From Avimonoglobus sp965151315 (GTDB lineage Bacteria > Bacillota > Clostridia > UBA1381): 19,112 bases of DNA. The DNA lies in contig CBCTZG010000049.1 of the NCBI GenBank assembly GCA_965151315.1, positions 1-19,112 on the forward strand, written 5' to 3'. The notes beneath the pieces are model-generated. The model was given only the letters and a program-made list of their open reading frames with translations, was not told where the DNA came from and ran no database searches. Positions within the stretch are counted from its first letter, which is position 1. Each line of letters opens with the position of its first letter. Position numbers and translations under genes: made by a program. Positions 5,354-12,746 of the stretch are shown here, piece after piece.

Positions 5354-8300
5354 CTAAACCTCTCCTCCGGTGTCAGCATTACCTGTTTTCTTTTCTATTA
5401 TATCGTATTTTTCTGCCGTCTGCAATTCTAATATGGTCTGTAATATAAATTTAATATTGGAAAGCAGCTTTTTGGAATCGTCACATCGGTACGTCAACAC
5501 CGGCTGTTCCGATGCGCCCACCGACAAATTTTTTGGGAACCGGTCGATCAGCCTCAGCACCGTTTCCGCCTGCAGTGCCCCCGCCAGGAAACGCAGGACA
5601 GCCCTGTCCCCTTTCACAGCAATCTCGCAGACGCCGGCACGCCGGCCGGCAGCCTTGGCCGCGGCAATACCGATTAGGTTTTCTACCGCTTTTGGAATGT
5701 CGCCGAACCGGTCAATCAGCTCGTCTGTAATTTCAGACGCGTCCTCGTCATCCTCCACAGCCGCGATCTTTTTATATATCTCAATCCGCTGGCCGTGGCT
5801 TGGGATATACTGCTCCGGGATATACGCGTCCATATCCGCGTCAATGGCGATCTCCGTATCCGCCGCGGTTTGAAGCCCCCGCGCCTCATCTACGCTTTCC
5901 TTGAGGAGCTTACAGTACATGTCATAGCCTACGGCGTCCATATGACCGTGCTGCTCCGCCCCTAAAATATTGCCCGCTCCCCGGATCTCCAGGTCCCGCA
6001 TTGCAATCTTGAAGCCCGAGCCAAACTCTGTAAACTCCTTAATGGCCCGCAGCCGCTTTTCCGCCGTGTCGGAGAGGACGCTGTTTTTCCGATAGGTCAG
6101 ATAGGCGTACGCGCTCCGGTTGGAACGGCCCACCCGGCCCCGGAGTTGATAGAGCTGGGAAAGCCCCATCCGGTCCGCGTTTTCTATAATAATGGTGTTG
6201 GCGTTGGGAATATCCAGGCCTGTTTCGATGATGGTGGTGCAGACCAGAATATCTGTTTTACCATTGACCATGTCGTACATGATGTCCTCCAGCTCATCCT
6301 CCTTCATCTTGCCATGGCCTACCGCCACTGTGGCCTCCGGGATCATTTTCTGGATCCACTGGGCCGTCCGGTATATCCCCTGCACCCGATTGTATAGATA
6401 AAATACCTGCCCGCCCCGGGCCAGCTCCTTCTTCATGGCATCCGCCAAAATCGCCTCATTTTGTTCCAATACATAGGTCTGAACCGGATAGCGATTTTCC
6501 GGCGGGGTTTCTAAAAGGCTCATGTCCCGGACATTGATCATAGCCATATGCAGCGTCCGGGGGATGGGCGTAGCAGTCATGGACAGAACGTCCACATTCT
6601 TTTTCATTTCCTTCAGCCGCTCCTTGTCCGCCACCCCGAACCGCTGTTCCTCGTCAATGATCAAAAGTCCCAAATCCTTGAATTCCAGATCCTTCTGCAG
6701 GATCCGGTGCGTCCCGATAATAATATCGATCTCGCCAGTTTTTAACTGCTTCAGGATCTCTTTCTGCTGGGCCGGCGTCCGGAATCGGGACAGCATCTGA
6801 ATTTTGATTGGGAAATTTTCCATCCGCCGCACAAACGTGTCGTAATGCTGCATCGCTAAAATGGTGGTGGGGCACAGATACGCCACCTGCTTGGAGTCCG
6901 TTGCCGCCTTAAAGGCTGCCCGGAGCGCCACTTCAGTCTTCCCATAGCCAACATCCCCGCACAGCAGCCGATCCATAGGCTTTGGCCGCTCCATATCCTG
7001 CTTGACCTCCTCGATGCTCCGAAGCTGGTCGTCTGTTTCGCTGTACAAAAAAGTATCCTCAAAATCCCGCTGCCAGGGGGTATCGCTGCTGAATGCGAAG
7101 CCCTTCGTGTTCTCCCGCTCCGCGTATAAGGCCACCAGCTGCTTTGCCATATCCCGGGTGGAGCTTTTGACCCGGGCCTTTGTTTTATTCCAATCCGTGC
7201 CCCCCAGCTTGTTCAGCTTCAGCTTTTTTTCAGTGCTGCCCACATATTTGTAGAGCATATCCATCTGATCCACCGGCACATAAAGACTGTCCGTCCCCTG
7301 GTACTGGATTTTCAGATAATCCTTGGTGACGCCGCCTACTACCATCTTTTGGATACCGGCATACTGGCCGATACCATGGGTCTGATGGACGACATAATCC
7401 CCGATCTGGATGTCCGTATAGGCTTTGATCCGATTCGTATTTTCGATCTTCCGAGCCCGCCGTTTCCGGCTGCTTTCAAAAATCTCCTGGTCGGAAATCA
7501 GGACAAAATCAATCTCCGGATAGGAAAATCCCTTGCGCAGCTCGCCCTTAGTCACCACGATCTCGCCCTTTTGGAATTCCGGCCGGCCGGCTGTAAACCG
7601 GCATGCGATCCCCTTATCATTTAATGTACCGGCCAGATTTTCACCCCGGGCCCGGTTGCCGGCCAAAATCACAACAGTAGCGCCCTCCTTCTGCCACGCT
7701 TGTAAATCGTCGTAAAGATAATCCACCTTACCATGAAAACCCACGGTAGTTTTGGTGGTAAAATTGAAAATCGCCTTATACTGGTAATCAACGGTGCTGT
7801 GGGACAGGGTATTGAGAGAAACCAGTCCCATCTGTGAAACGGTTTCCTTCATTTTAGCATAGTCCAGCCAAAATTCCATGCCATCCAGCAAAAGGATCCC
7901 CCGGCCGGACAGATCGCCCAATAGCTCCCCCTGCTCCCATTCCAGGGATTTTGCCCGCTCCGCGATCCGCTTTGGCTCTATAATAAACGCCAAATCCTGA
8001 TGTCCGAAATACTCCAGGATCGTAGGCACTCTGCCATAAATCAGGGAAACGTATTTATCAATCGCCGGGAAGCTGCCGCCTTCCCGCAGCTGCTCTATAT
8101 CCGCCCGAAGCTTTTCGATCAACTGGCTTTGATCGCTTTTTTTTCGTTTCAGCCTTTTGATTTTCTCTTCTAATGTTGCAATGATCTGGACAGTTTTCTC
8201 CCGGGGAAAAACCGCTTCGCGGCAAGGAATGATCAGCTCCCGATCCAGCGGCTCCATAGATCGCTGGGTCATGGCGTCAAAGGTTCGTATGGAATCCACC

Positions 8301-8887
8301 TCGTCGTCAAAAAACTCAATCCGCACCGGATCCTCCCGATGGACCGGGTAATAATCCAATATCCCGCCCCGGACGGAAAATTGGCCCTTGCCTTCAACCA
8401 GCTCCTCCCGGACATACCCCATCTCCACCAGTTTCTGGGAAAGCGCCTCTAAATCCAGCCGCATTCCAGGCTCTACCGGAACCGTATATTCCATAAGCTC
8501 CGTCCGGCCCACCGTATAGTCCAAAGCCGCCTCCAGCGAGGTAACAATAATCGCGCTTTCCCCACCGGCGGCTAGCGCGTGCAGGCAGGCCAGCCGCTGG
8601 TGCTCCCGCTCTCGGCCGGTGGCTTCTATATTATAAAACACATATTCCTTAGCCGGAAAATACCGGGCCCGCTCCGTAAAATAGCATAGGTCATCATACA
8701 GGGCCCGGGCCTCCATATCCGAATAGGCAATGACAACTGCGCCGCGTTCCATAGCCGTTTCATAAATCAGCTGCGCCTGAGCCGACTCAGCCACGCCGGC
8801 CACCGATATCGGCGCGGTACCCGTATCCAGCACTTGGCGGAAACGTCTGTATTCTTCGTATTGTTCCAATATATTGGAAAGCCGCAT
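5354..8887 (-). CDS. mfd: Transcription-repair coupling factor Mfd
   Basis: The 1177-residue protein removes RNA polymerase stalled at DNA lesions and recruits UvrA. In order it shows a UvrB-homology region (about 1-345), the RNA polymerase interaction domain (about 485-550, containing GDYVVHQTHGIGQYAG), and a RecG-like double-stranded DNA translocase with Walker A GDVGYGKT (644-651), Walker B DEEQ (745-748), TATPIPRT (771-778) and LRGRVGRSNR (about 915-924). The UvrA-inhibitory TRCF C-terminal domain follows. Length matches the family. I chose the ATG at 8887 because GGGGAGGA sits 6 nt upstream and the protein should begin MRLSNILEQ; an ATG at 8902 lies before that ribosome site. The gene follows pth and precedes the PrsA-like gene by 2 nt. 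Confidence 0.97.
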   Translation of the reverse strand: MRLSNILEQYEEYRRFRQVLDTGTAPISVAGVAESAQAQLIYETAMERGAVVIAYSDMEARALYDDLCYFTERARYFPAKEYVFYNIEATGREREHQRLACLHALAAGGESAIIVTSLEAALDYTVGRTELMEYTVPVEPGMRLDLEALSQKLVEMGYVREELVEGKGQFSVRGGILDYYPVHREDPVRIEFFDDEVDSIRTFDAMTQRSMEPLDRELIIPCREAVFPREKTVQIIATLEEKIKRLKRKKSDQSQLIEKLRADIEQLREGGSFPAIDKYVSLIYGRVPTILEYFGHQDLAFIIEPKRIAERAKSLEWEQGELLGDLSGRGILLLDGMEFWLDYAKMKETVSQMGLVSLNTLSHSTVDYQYKAIFNFTTKTTVGFHGKVDYLYDDLQAWQKEGATVVILAGNRARGENLAGTLNDKGIACRFTAGRPEFQKGEIVVTKGELRKGFSYPEIDFVLISDQEIFESSRKRRARKIENTNRIKAYTDIQIGDYVVHQTHGIGQYAGIQKMVVGGVTKDYLKIQYQGTDSLYVPVDQMDMLYKYVGSTEKKLKLNKLGGTDWNKTKARVKSSTRDMAKQLVALYAERENTKGFAFSSDTPWQRDFEDTFLYSETDDQLRSIEEVKQDMERPKPMDRLLCGDVGYGKTEVALRAAFKAATDSKQVAYLCPTTILAMQHYDTFVRRMENFPIKIQMLSRFRTPAQQKEILKQLKTGEIDIIIGTHRILQKDLEFKDLGLLIIDEEQRFGVADKERLKEMKKNVDVLSMTATPIPRTLHMAMINVRDMSLLETPPENRYPVQTYVLEQNEAILADAMKKELARGGQVFYLYNRVQGIYRTAQWIQKMIPEATVAVGHGKMKEDELEDIMYDMVNGKTDILVCTTIIETGLDIPNANTIIIENADRMGLSQLYQLRGRVGRSNRSAYAYLTYRKNSVLSDTAEKRLRAIKEFTEFGSGFKIAMRDLEIRGAGNILGAEQHGHMDAVGYDMYCKLLKESVDEARGLQTAADTEIAIDADMDAYIPEQYIPSHGQRIEIYKKIAAVEDDEDASEITDELIDRFGDIPKAVENLIGIAAAKAAGRRAGVCEIAVKGDRAVLRFLAGALQAETVLRLIDRFPKNLSVGASEQPVLTYRCDDSKKLLSNIKFILQTILELQTAEKYDIIEKKTGNADTGGEV

Positions 8888-8937
8888 CCAAATCCTCCCC
8901 ATTCTGTTCCCAAACCTAATATTTGCGCAAAGCCACT

Positions 8938-8966
8938 AAACCCGCTGACCAAAGGTCAACGGGTTT
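8938..8966. other. Hairpin in the pth-mfd spacer
   Basis: AAACCCG (8938-8944) and CGGGTTT (8960-8966), with inner arms TGACC and GGTCA around an AAA loop and one C/A mismatch, form a 12-pair hairpin filling most of the 87-bp spacer between pth and mfd. On the minus strand only three Ts follow, so termination should be weak. It could be a partial attenuator or an mRNA stability or processing element that separates mfd expression from upstream genes. Confidence 0.55.
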
Positions 8967-8974
8967 GACGTTTC

Positions 8975-9541
8975 CTATTTATGGTTGAACCGGTTCATCG
9001 CCGTGTCGATCCCGGATTGGATGATGGTTCCCACAGCCTGCGCTGTCCGGATAATGGCGTCCTCCAGCACGGGGATCTCCGCGTTGGTAAACCTGCCCAG
9101 GACATAATCTGCCAGATCGTAATCCTGATGGCTGGGCGCGCCTACCCCAATCCGAATCCGCGGAAATTCATCCGTCTTTAAATGATATATGATGGATTTC
9201 AGCCCATTATGCCCCCCGGCGGAGCCTTTTGCCCGGATCCGCAGCCTGCCGGTCTCCAGCGCTACATCGTCGCTGATCACAATAACGTTAGCCGGCGGGA
9301 TTTTGAAAAACGCGGTAAAATCCCCAATGCTCTCCCCAGATAAATTCATATAGGTCTGAGGCTTGACCAGATACACCGTTTCCCCGCCGATCTGCAGCTG
9401 CCCGTAAAGCGATTTGAACTTCAGCTTATTCACCTTGACCCGGTTTTTATCCGCCAAATAGTCAATCGCTGCAAACCCGATATTATGCCGGGTCATTTCA
9501 TATTCCCGGCCGGGATTCCCCAGCCCTGCAATGATATACAT
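8975..9541 (-). CDS. pth: Peptidyl-tRNA hydrolase
   Basis: This 188-residue cytosolic enzyme frees tRNA from peptidyl-tRNA dropped by stalled ribosomes. Family residues are present: N9 in GLGNPG, the catalytic His19 in TRHNIGF, N66 in QTYMNLSG, D91 in SDDVALETG (pairing with the catalytic His), and N112 in AGGHNGLKS. Length is normal (about 185-195). The ATG shares one base with the TAA stop of glmU, so translation is very likely coupled. In many Firmicutes a ribose-phosphate pyrophosphokinase gene (prs) lies between glmU and pth; here it is absent. An imperfect hairpin separates this gene from mfd downstream. Confidence 0.97.
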   Translation of the reverse strand: MYIIAGLGNPGREYEMTRHNIGFAAIDYLADKNRVKVNKLKFKSLYGQLQIGGETVYLVKPQTYMNLSGESIGDFTAFFKIPPANVIVISDDVALETGRLRIRAKGSAGGHNGLKSIIYHLKTDEFPRIRIGVGAPSHQDYDLADYVLGRFTNAEIPVLEDAIIRTAQAVGTIIQSGIDTAMNRFNHK

Positions 9542-10902
9542 TATTTTCTCCTGTCCTTCCAGTTTGGTATAATCGTCTGCCGCGCCCGGGCAATGGCCAG
9601 CCCTTCTCCCGGCACGTCGTCTGTAATGGTAGAGCCGGCCGCGATATACGCCCCGTCTTCTACCCGCACTGGGGATACCAAGTTGGTATTACAGCCAATG
9701 AAGCAGTCGTTTCCAATGGTGGTGCGGTATTTCTTTTTCCCGTCATAATTGACAGTTACCGTGCCGCAGCCAAAGTTCACCCGTTCCCCTACGTCGGAGT
9801 CTCCCACATAGGTCAGATGGGAAATCTTTGTGCCGTCGCCGATAACGGCGTTTTTCAGTTCTACAAAATCCCCCACCTTGACATGCTTCCCAACCCGGCT
9901 GTTAGGCCGCAGGTACGCAAAGGGCCCAACATGGGTATCTTCGCCGATATACGCCTGGTCCAGCACCGAGGACACGATCTCCGCGCCGGCCGCCACTTCT
10001 GAATCCGCGATCTGGCTTCCGGCGCCGATCAGACACCCTTGGCCGATCACCGTATTCCCCCGGAGGATCACATTAGGTTCAATAACCGTATCCGGGCCAA
10101 TCTGTACGCTATCCTCAATCAGGCTGGTTTCCGGCAAAACAAAGGTCACGCCCGCCTGCATATGCCGAGTATAGATCCGCTTCTGCATAATCCGCTCCGC
10201 TTCCGCCAGCTGGACGCGGTCGTTGATTCCCCGGATCTCATCCGGATCCTCTACGATATATGCGCCGATATTCCTGCCTGCCCGCAGAAGGATTTCCAGA
10301 GTATCTGTCAGGTAATATTCTCCCTGTGCATTATTGGGCTGCAATTCCTGCAGTGCGTCCAGAAGCGCCTGGCTGTCAAATACATACATCCCGGAATTGA
10401 TTTCCCGGATCTGCCGCTCCGCTTTGCTGGCGTCTTTATGCTCTACAATTTTTTGCACTTTCCCGTCCCCATCCCGAACAATCCGGCCGTAGCCGTCCGC
10501 GTCAGGCAAGACGGCAGTAATCACTGTGGCGCTGTTTTTCTGCGCTTCGTGCGCCGCGACCGCTTTTTGAATTGTTTCAGGCGTAATCAGCGGGATATCG
10601 CCGTTTAAAATGACAACAGTTCCGCCAGTCCTTCTGATCCAGTCCACCGCCTGCATAACCGCATGGCCCGTACCCTTCTGCTCTGCCTGAAGGACATATT
10701 CACAAGTCTCTCCCAGCGTCTGCCGCACCTGCTCCGCTCCATGGCCCACAATGGTCAAAACGCCTTTCGCACCTGCTTGCCTCGATACGTCTGTAACCCA
10801 TTTTGCCAGCGGCTTCCCGCACACCTTGTGAAGCACCTTAGGCGTCTGGGACTTCATCCGCGTTCCCATTCCAGCCGCCATAATTACACTTTGAAATTCC
10901 AT
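9541..10902 (-). CDS. glmU: Bifunctional GlmU (UDP-N-acetylglucosamine synthesis)
   Basis: The 453-residue enzyme acetylates glucosamine-1-phosphate and then adds UMP, making UDP-GlcNAc for peptidoglycan. The N-terminal pyrophosphorylase domain (about 1-229) carries AAGMGTRMKSQTPKVLH at residues 9-25, QKGTGHAV and LNGDIPL. The C-terminal left-handed beta-helix (about 250-453) shows hexapeptide repeats and the acetyltransferase segment KISHLTYVGDSDVG. The ATG at 10902 is chosen because GlmU proteins begin right at MEFQSVIMAAG and AAAGGA lies 8 nt upstream. Upstream in-frame codons overlap ribF and would add 46 unrelated residues. It begins 1 nt after the ribF stop and overlaps pth by 1 nt, so it is inside a tightly packed operon. 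Confidence 0.96.
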   Translation of the reverse strand: MEFQSVIMAAGMGTRMKSQTPKVLHKVCGKPLAKWVTDVSRQAGAKGVLTIVGHGAEQVRQTLGETCEYVLQAEQKGTGHAVMQAVDWIRRTGGTVVILNGDIPLITPETIQKAVAAHEAQKNSATVITAVLPDADGYGRIVRDGDGKVQKIVEHKDASKAERQIREINSGMYVFDSQALLDALQELQPNNAQGEYYLTDTLEILLRAGRNIGAYIVEDPDEIRGINDRVQLAEAERIMQKRIYTRHMQAGVTFVLPETSLIEDSVQIGPDTVIEPNVILRGNTVIGQGCLIGAGSQIADSEVAAGAEIVSSVLDQAYIGEDTHVGPFAYLRPNSRVGKHVKVGDFVELKNAVIGDGTKISHLTYVGDSDVGERVNFGCGTVTVNYDGKKKYRTTIGNDCFIGCNTNLVSPVRVEDGAYIAAGSTITDDVPGEGLAIARARQTIIPNWKDRRK

Positions 10903-10903
10903 G

Positions 10904-11797
10904 TTAATCGTCCTTTCCAGCCTCTGCAATGTCCCGCCGGATCTGCGCTTGGAGCGCCGCAGGGCTATTAAATTTAATTTCATCCCGAAGCTTTCGCAAA
11001 AATTCGATCCGGATCTCTGTTTGATAAATGTCCCGGTCAAAGTCCAGGATAAAGCTTTCTACTGTCCGTTTTTCCGCGTCAAAGGTGGGATTTTTCCCCA
11101 CATTTACCGTGCTTTTATATCCAATGCCGTCCACATAGGTCACAGCCTTATATACGCCGTCCCCTGGCAGCAGCTTTTCCGGAGCGCAAGCCAAATTAGC
11201 TGTCGGCAGACCCATTTTCCGGCCATTGTGAAACCCACCCTGAACCGGTCCCGTCATGGCATAGGGACGGCCCAGAAACACGGCGGCCCGCCGCGGCCGG
11301 CCGGCTGCAACTAACTCCCGAATCAAGGTACTGGATACAATTTGTGCCCCCACACGAACTGGCGGAGTCACCAAGGTATCCATACCTTCTGTACGCAGGG
11401 TATCCGCAGTTCCCGCACCCCGGAATCCAAACCGGTAGTTATACCCTACAGAAACCGCACTGACACCCAGCTGTTCCCGCAGGAATTGAATAAATTCCGC
11501 TGGGCTTTTTTCCATCATCATCCGGTCAAAGGGAACCGCGAACAAAAAGTCGATCCCCATCTCCGCCAAAAGGGCAGTTTTTTCCGCGAAAGTAGTCAAC
11601 AGCTTGACCGGGCTGCCAGTCAGCTCCTGGGTGTGGTTTATAAACAGCAGCACACCGCTGGGGAGCTTCTTGTCCCGGCCATATTCCCGACACCGACGGA
11701 TAATCTCCTGATGGCCCCGATGCAGGCCGTCAAAATTTCCCAAGGCCACAACTGTTTTCTTCATATTAAATTGATCGCCAGCATAAAAAATCTCCAC
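10904..11797 (-). CDS. ribF: Bifunctional riboflavin kinase/FAD synthetase RibF
   Basis: The product makes FMN from riboflavin and FAD from FMN. The N-terminal nucleotidyltransferase part shows GNFDGLHRGH (residues 20-29 from the chosen start) and SSTLIREL. The C-terminal riboflavin kinase part shows GPVQGGFHNGRKMGLPTANL and VNVGKNPTF. I propose a GTG start at 11797, giving 297 residues: it has AAAGGA 10 nt upstream and places the conserved motif at the usual distance. Earlier in-frame codons overlap the end of truB, and the ATG at 11764 would trim the first strand. The gene starts 17 nt after truB, a pairing widely conserved in bacteria, and is 1 nt from glmU. Product FAD/FMN would serve any flavin-dependent system in the cell. 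Confidence 0.93.
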   Translation of the reverse strand: MEIFYAGDQFNMKKTVVALGNFDGLHRGHQEIIRRCREYGRDKKLPSGVLLFINHTQELTGSPVKLLTTFAEKTALLAEMGIDFLFAVPFDRMMMEKSPAEFIQFLREQLGVSAVSVGYNYRFGFRGAGTADTLRTEGMDTLVTPPVRVGAQIVSSTLIRELVAAGRPRRAAVFLGRPYAMTGPVQGGFHNGRKMGLPTANLACAPEKLLPGDGVYKAVTYVDGIGYKSTVNVGKNPTFDAEKRTVESFILDFDRDIYQTEIRIEFLRKLRDEIKFNSPAALQAQIRRDIAEAGKDD

Positions 11798-11814
11798 TGC
11801 CGCCCAATCCTTTC

Positions 11815-12690
11815 TCAGTTCCAAAACGCTTTTTCCAAACAAAGCCGTTCCCCATCATACCGGGAAACTGCCAAAAATTCTCCGCCGCTGCCGTAAACTC
11901 GATATTGCGCGCCTGTCTCCAGATCTGGATACGGGATCCGCACACCGTTTCTTACTTTTCCCGCCTGGCCTGCGGTCAGCCGAATCTCCGGGAAATTCAA
12001 AAACAACTGATCCACTGGGATCAGCGCCGCCTGCAGCCCAGCCGCGTCCATCGCCGCCAGTTCATCGCAGGTCAGGCTGTCTGTCAGGGAAAACCGGCCG
12101 CTTTTCGTTCTCTCCAGCTTATTCATGTAAGCACCGCAGCCCAGCCGGAGACCAATGTCCTCGCAAAGAGTCCGAATATACGTCCCCTTTGTACATTCCA
12201 CATATAAATTTACTGTCCCTTTTTGCAGATCAATTTCCTCAACATCAATTCTGCTGATAGTGATTTGCCGTGGTTCTCGTTCCACCACAATCCCGGTCCT
12301 TGCCAATTCATACAGCTTTTTTCCATCCCTTTTAATAGCAGAGTACATTGGCGGAATCTGCTGGATTGTACCTACGAATTCCTGCACCGCCCTTCGAATC
12401 TCCGCTTCAGTACAAAACATCGGCTGCTCGGCAAGGATTTCCCCCTCCGCGTCCTGGGTATCGGTGATCATTCCCAAAACCAGTTGGGCCCGGTACGCCT
12501 TGTCCGCCGCGGTTAAAAGTTCCGCTGCCTTAGTCGCCTTGCCGATACAGATCGGCAGAACCCCGGTGGCGGCGGGATCTAATGTCCCCGTATGGCCCAC
12601 CCGCCGGGTTCCATATAGTCTGCGAATAAACGATACCATATCGTGGGATGTTTTTCCCCAGGGTTTATTTAAAACGATCACACCGTCCAT
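11815..12690 (-). CDS. truB: tRNA pseudouridine-55 synthase TruB
   Basis: The 291-residue enzyme converts U55 in the T loop of nearly all tRNAs to pseudouridine. The catalytic Asp38 is in GHTGTLDPAATGVLP. Other family motifs are LNKPWGKTSHDMV near the N-terminus, PPMYSAIKRDGKKLYELAR in the middle, and KGTYIRTLCEDIG. The C-terminal tail (about 225-291) is a PUA-like substrate-binding domain. The ATG at 12690 has AGGAG 5 nt upstream. The gene follows alaS after 56 nt containing a G/C hairpin and precedes ribF by 17 nt. In many bacteria truB lies in the nusA-infB-rbfA cluster; here it is instead downstream of alaS. Confidence 0.96.
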   Translation of the reverse strand: MDGVIVLNKPWGKTSHDMVSFIRRLYGTRRVGHTGTLDPAATGVLPICIGKATKAAELLTAADKAYRAQLVLGMITDTQDAEGEILAEQPMFCTEAEIRRAVQEFVGTIQQIPPMYSAIKRDGKKLYELARTGIVVEREPRQITISRIDVEEIDLQKGTVNLYVECTKGTYIRTLCEDIGLRLGCGAYMNKLERTKSGRFSLTDSLTCDELAAMDAAGLQAALIPVDQLFLNFPEIRLTAGQAGKVRNGVRIPYPDLETGAQYRVYGSGGEFLAVSRYDGERLCLEKAFWN

Positions 12691-12720
12691 ACTTTCTCCT
12701 GTTTTTTTACACGACAGAGA

Positions 12721-12741
12721 GGGGGGTTTTTGCTCCCCCCT
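12721..12741. other. G/C hairpin in the alaS-truB spacer
   Basis: Six Gs (12721-12726) face six Cs (12735-12740) across an 8-nt loop, and an A-T pair can extend the stem. On the minus strand the hairpin lies 5 nt after the alaS stop. The following bases are TCTCTG rather than a T run, so it is not a standard terminator; an mRNA-stabilising or pausing element is more likely. Confidence 0.5.
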
Positions 12742-12746
12742 ACCCT

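Noticed and set aside
10903..11040. N-terminal extension of GlmU
   Set aside because: The 46 extra residues overlap the end of ribF and are not part of the GlmU family; the ATG at 10902 has its own ribosome site.
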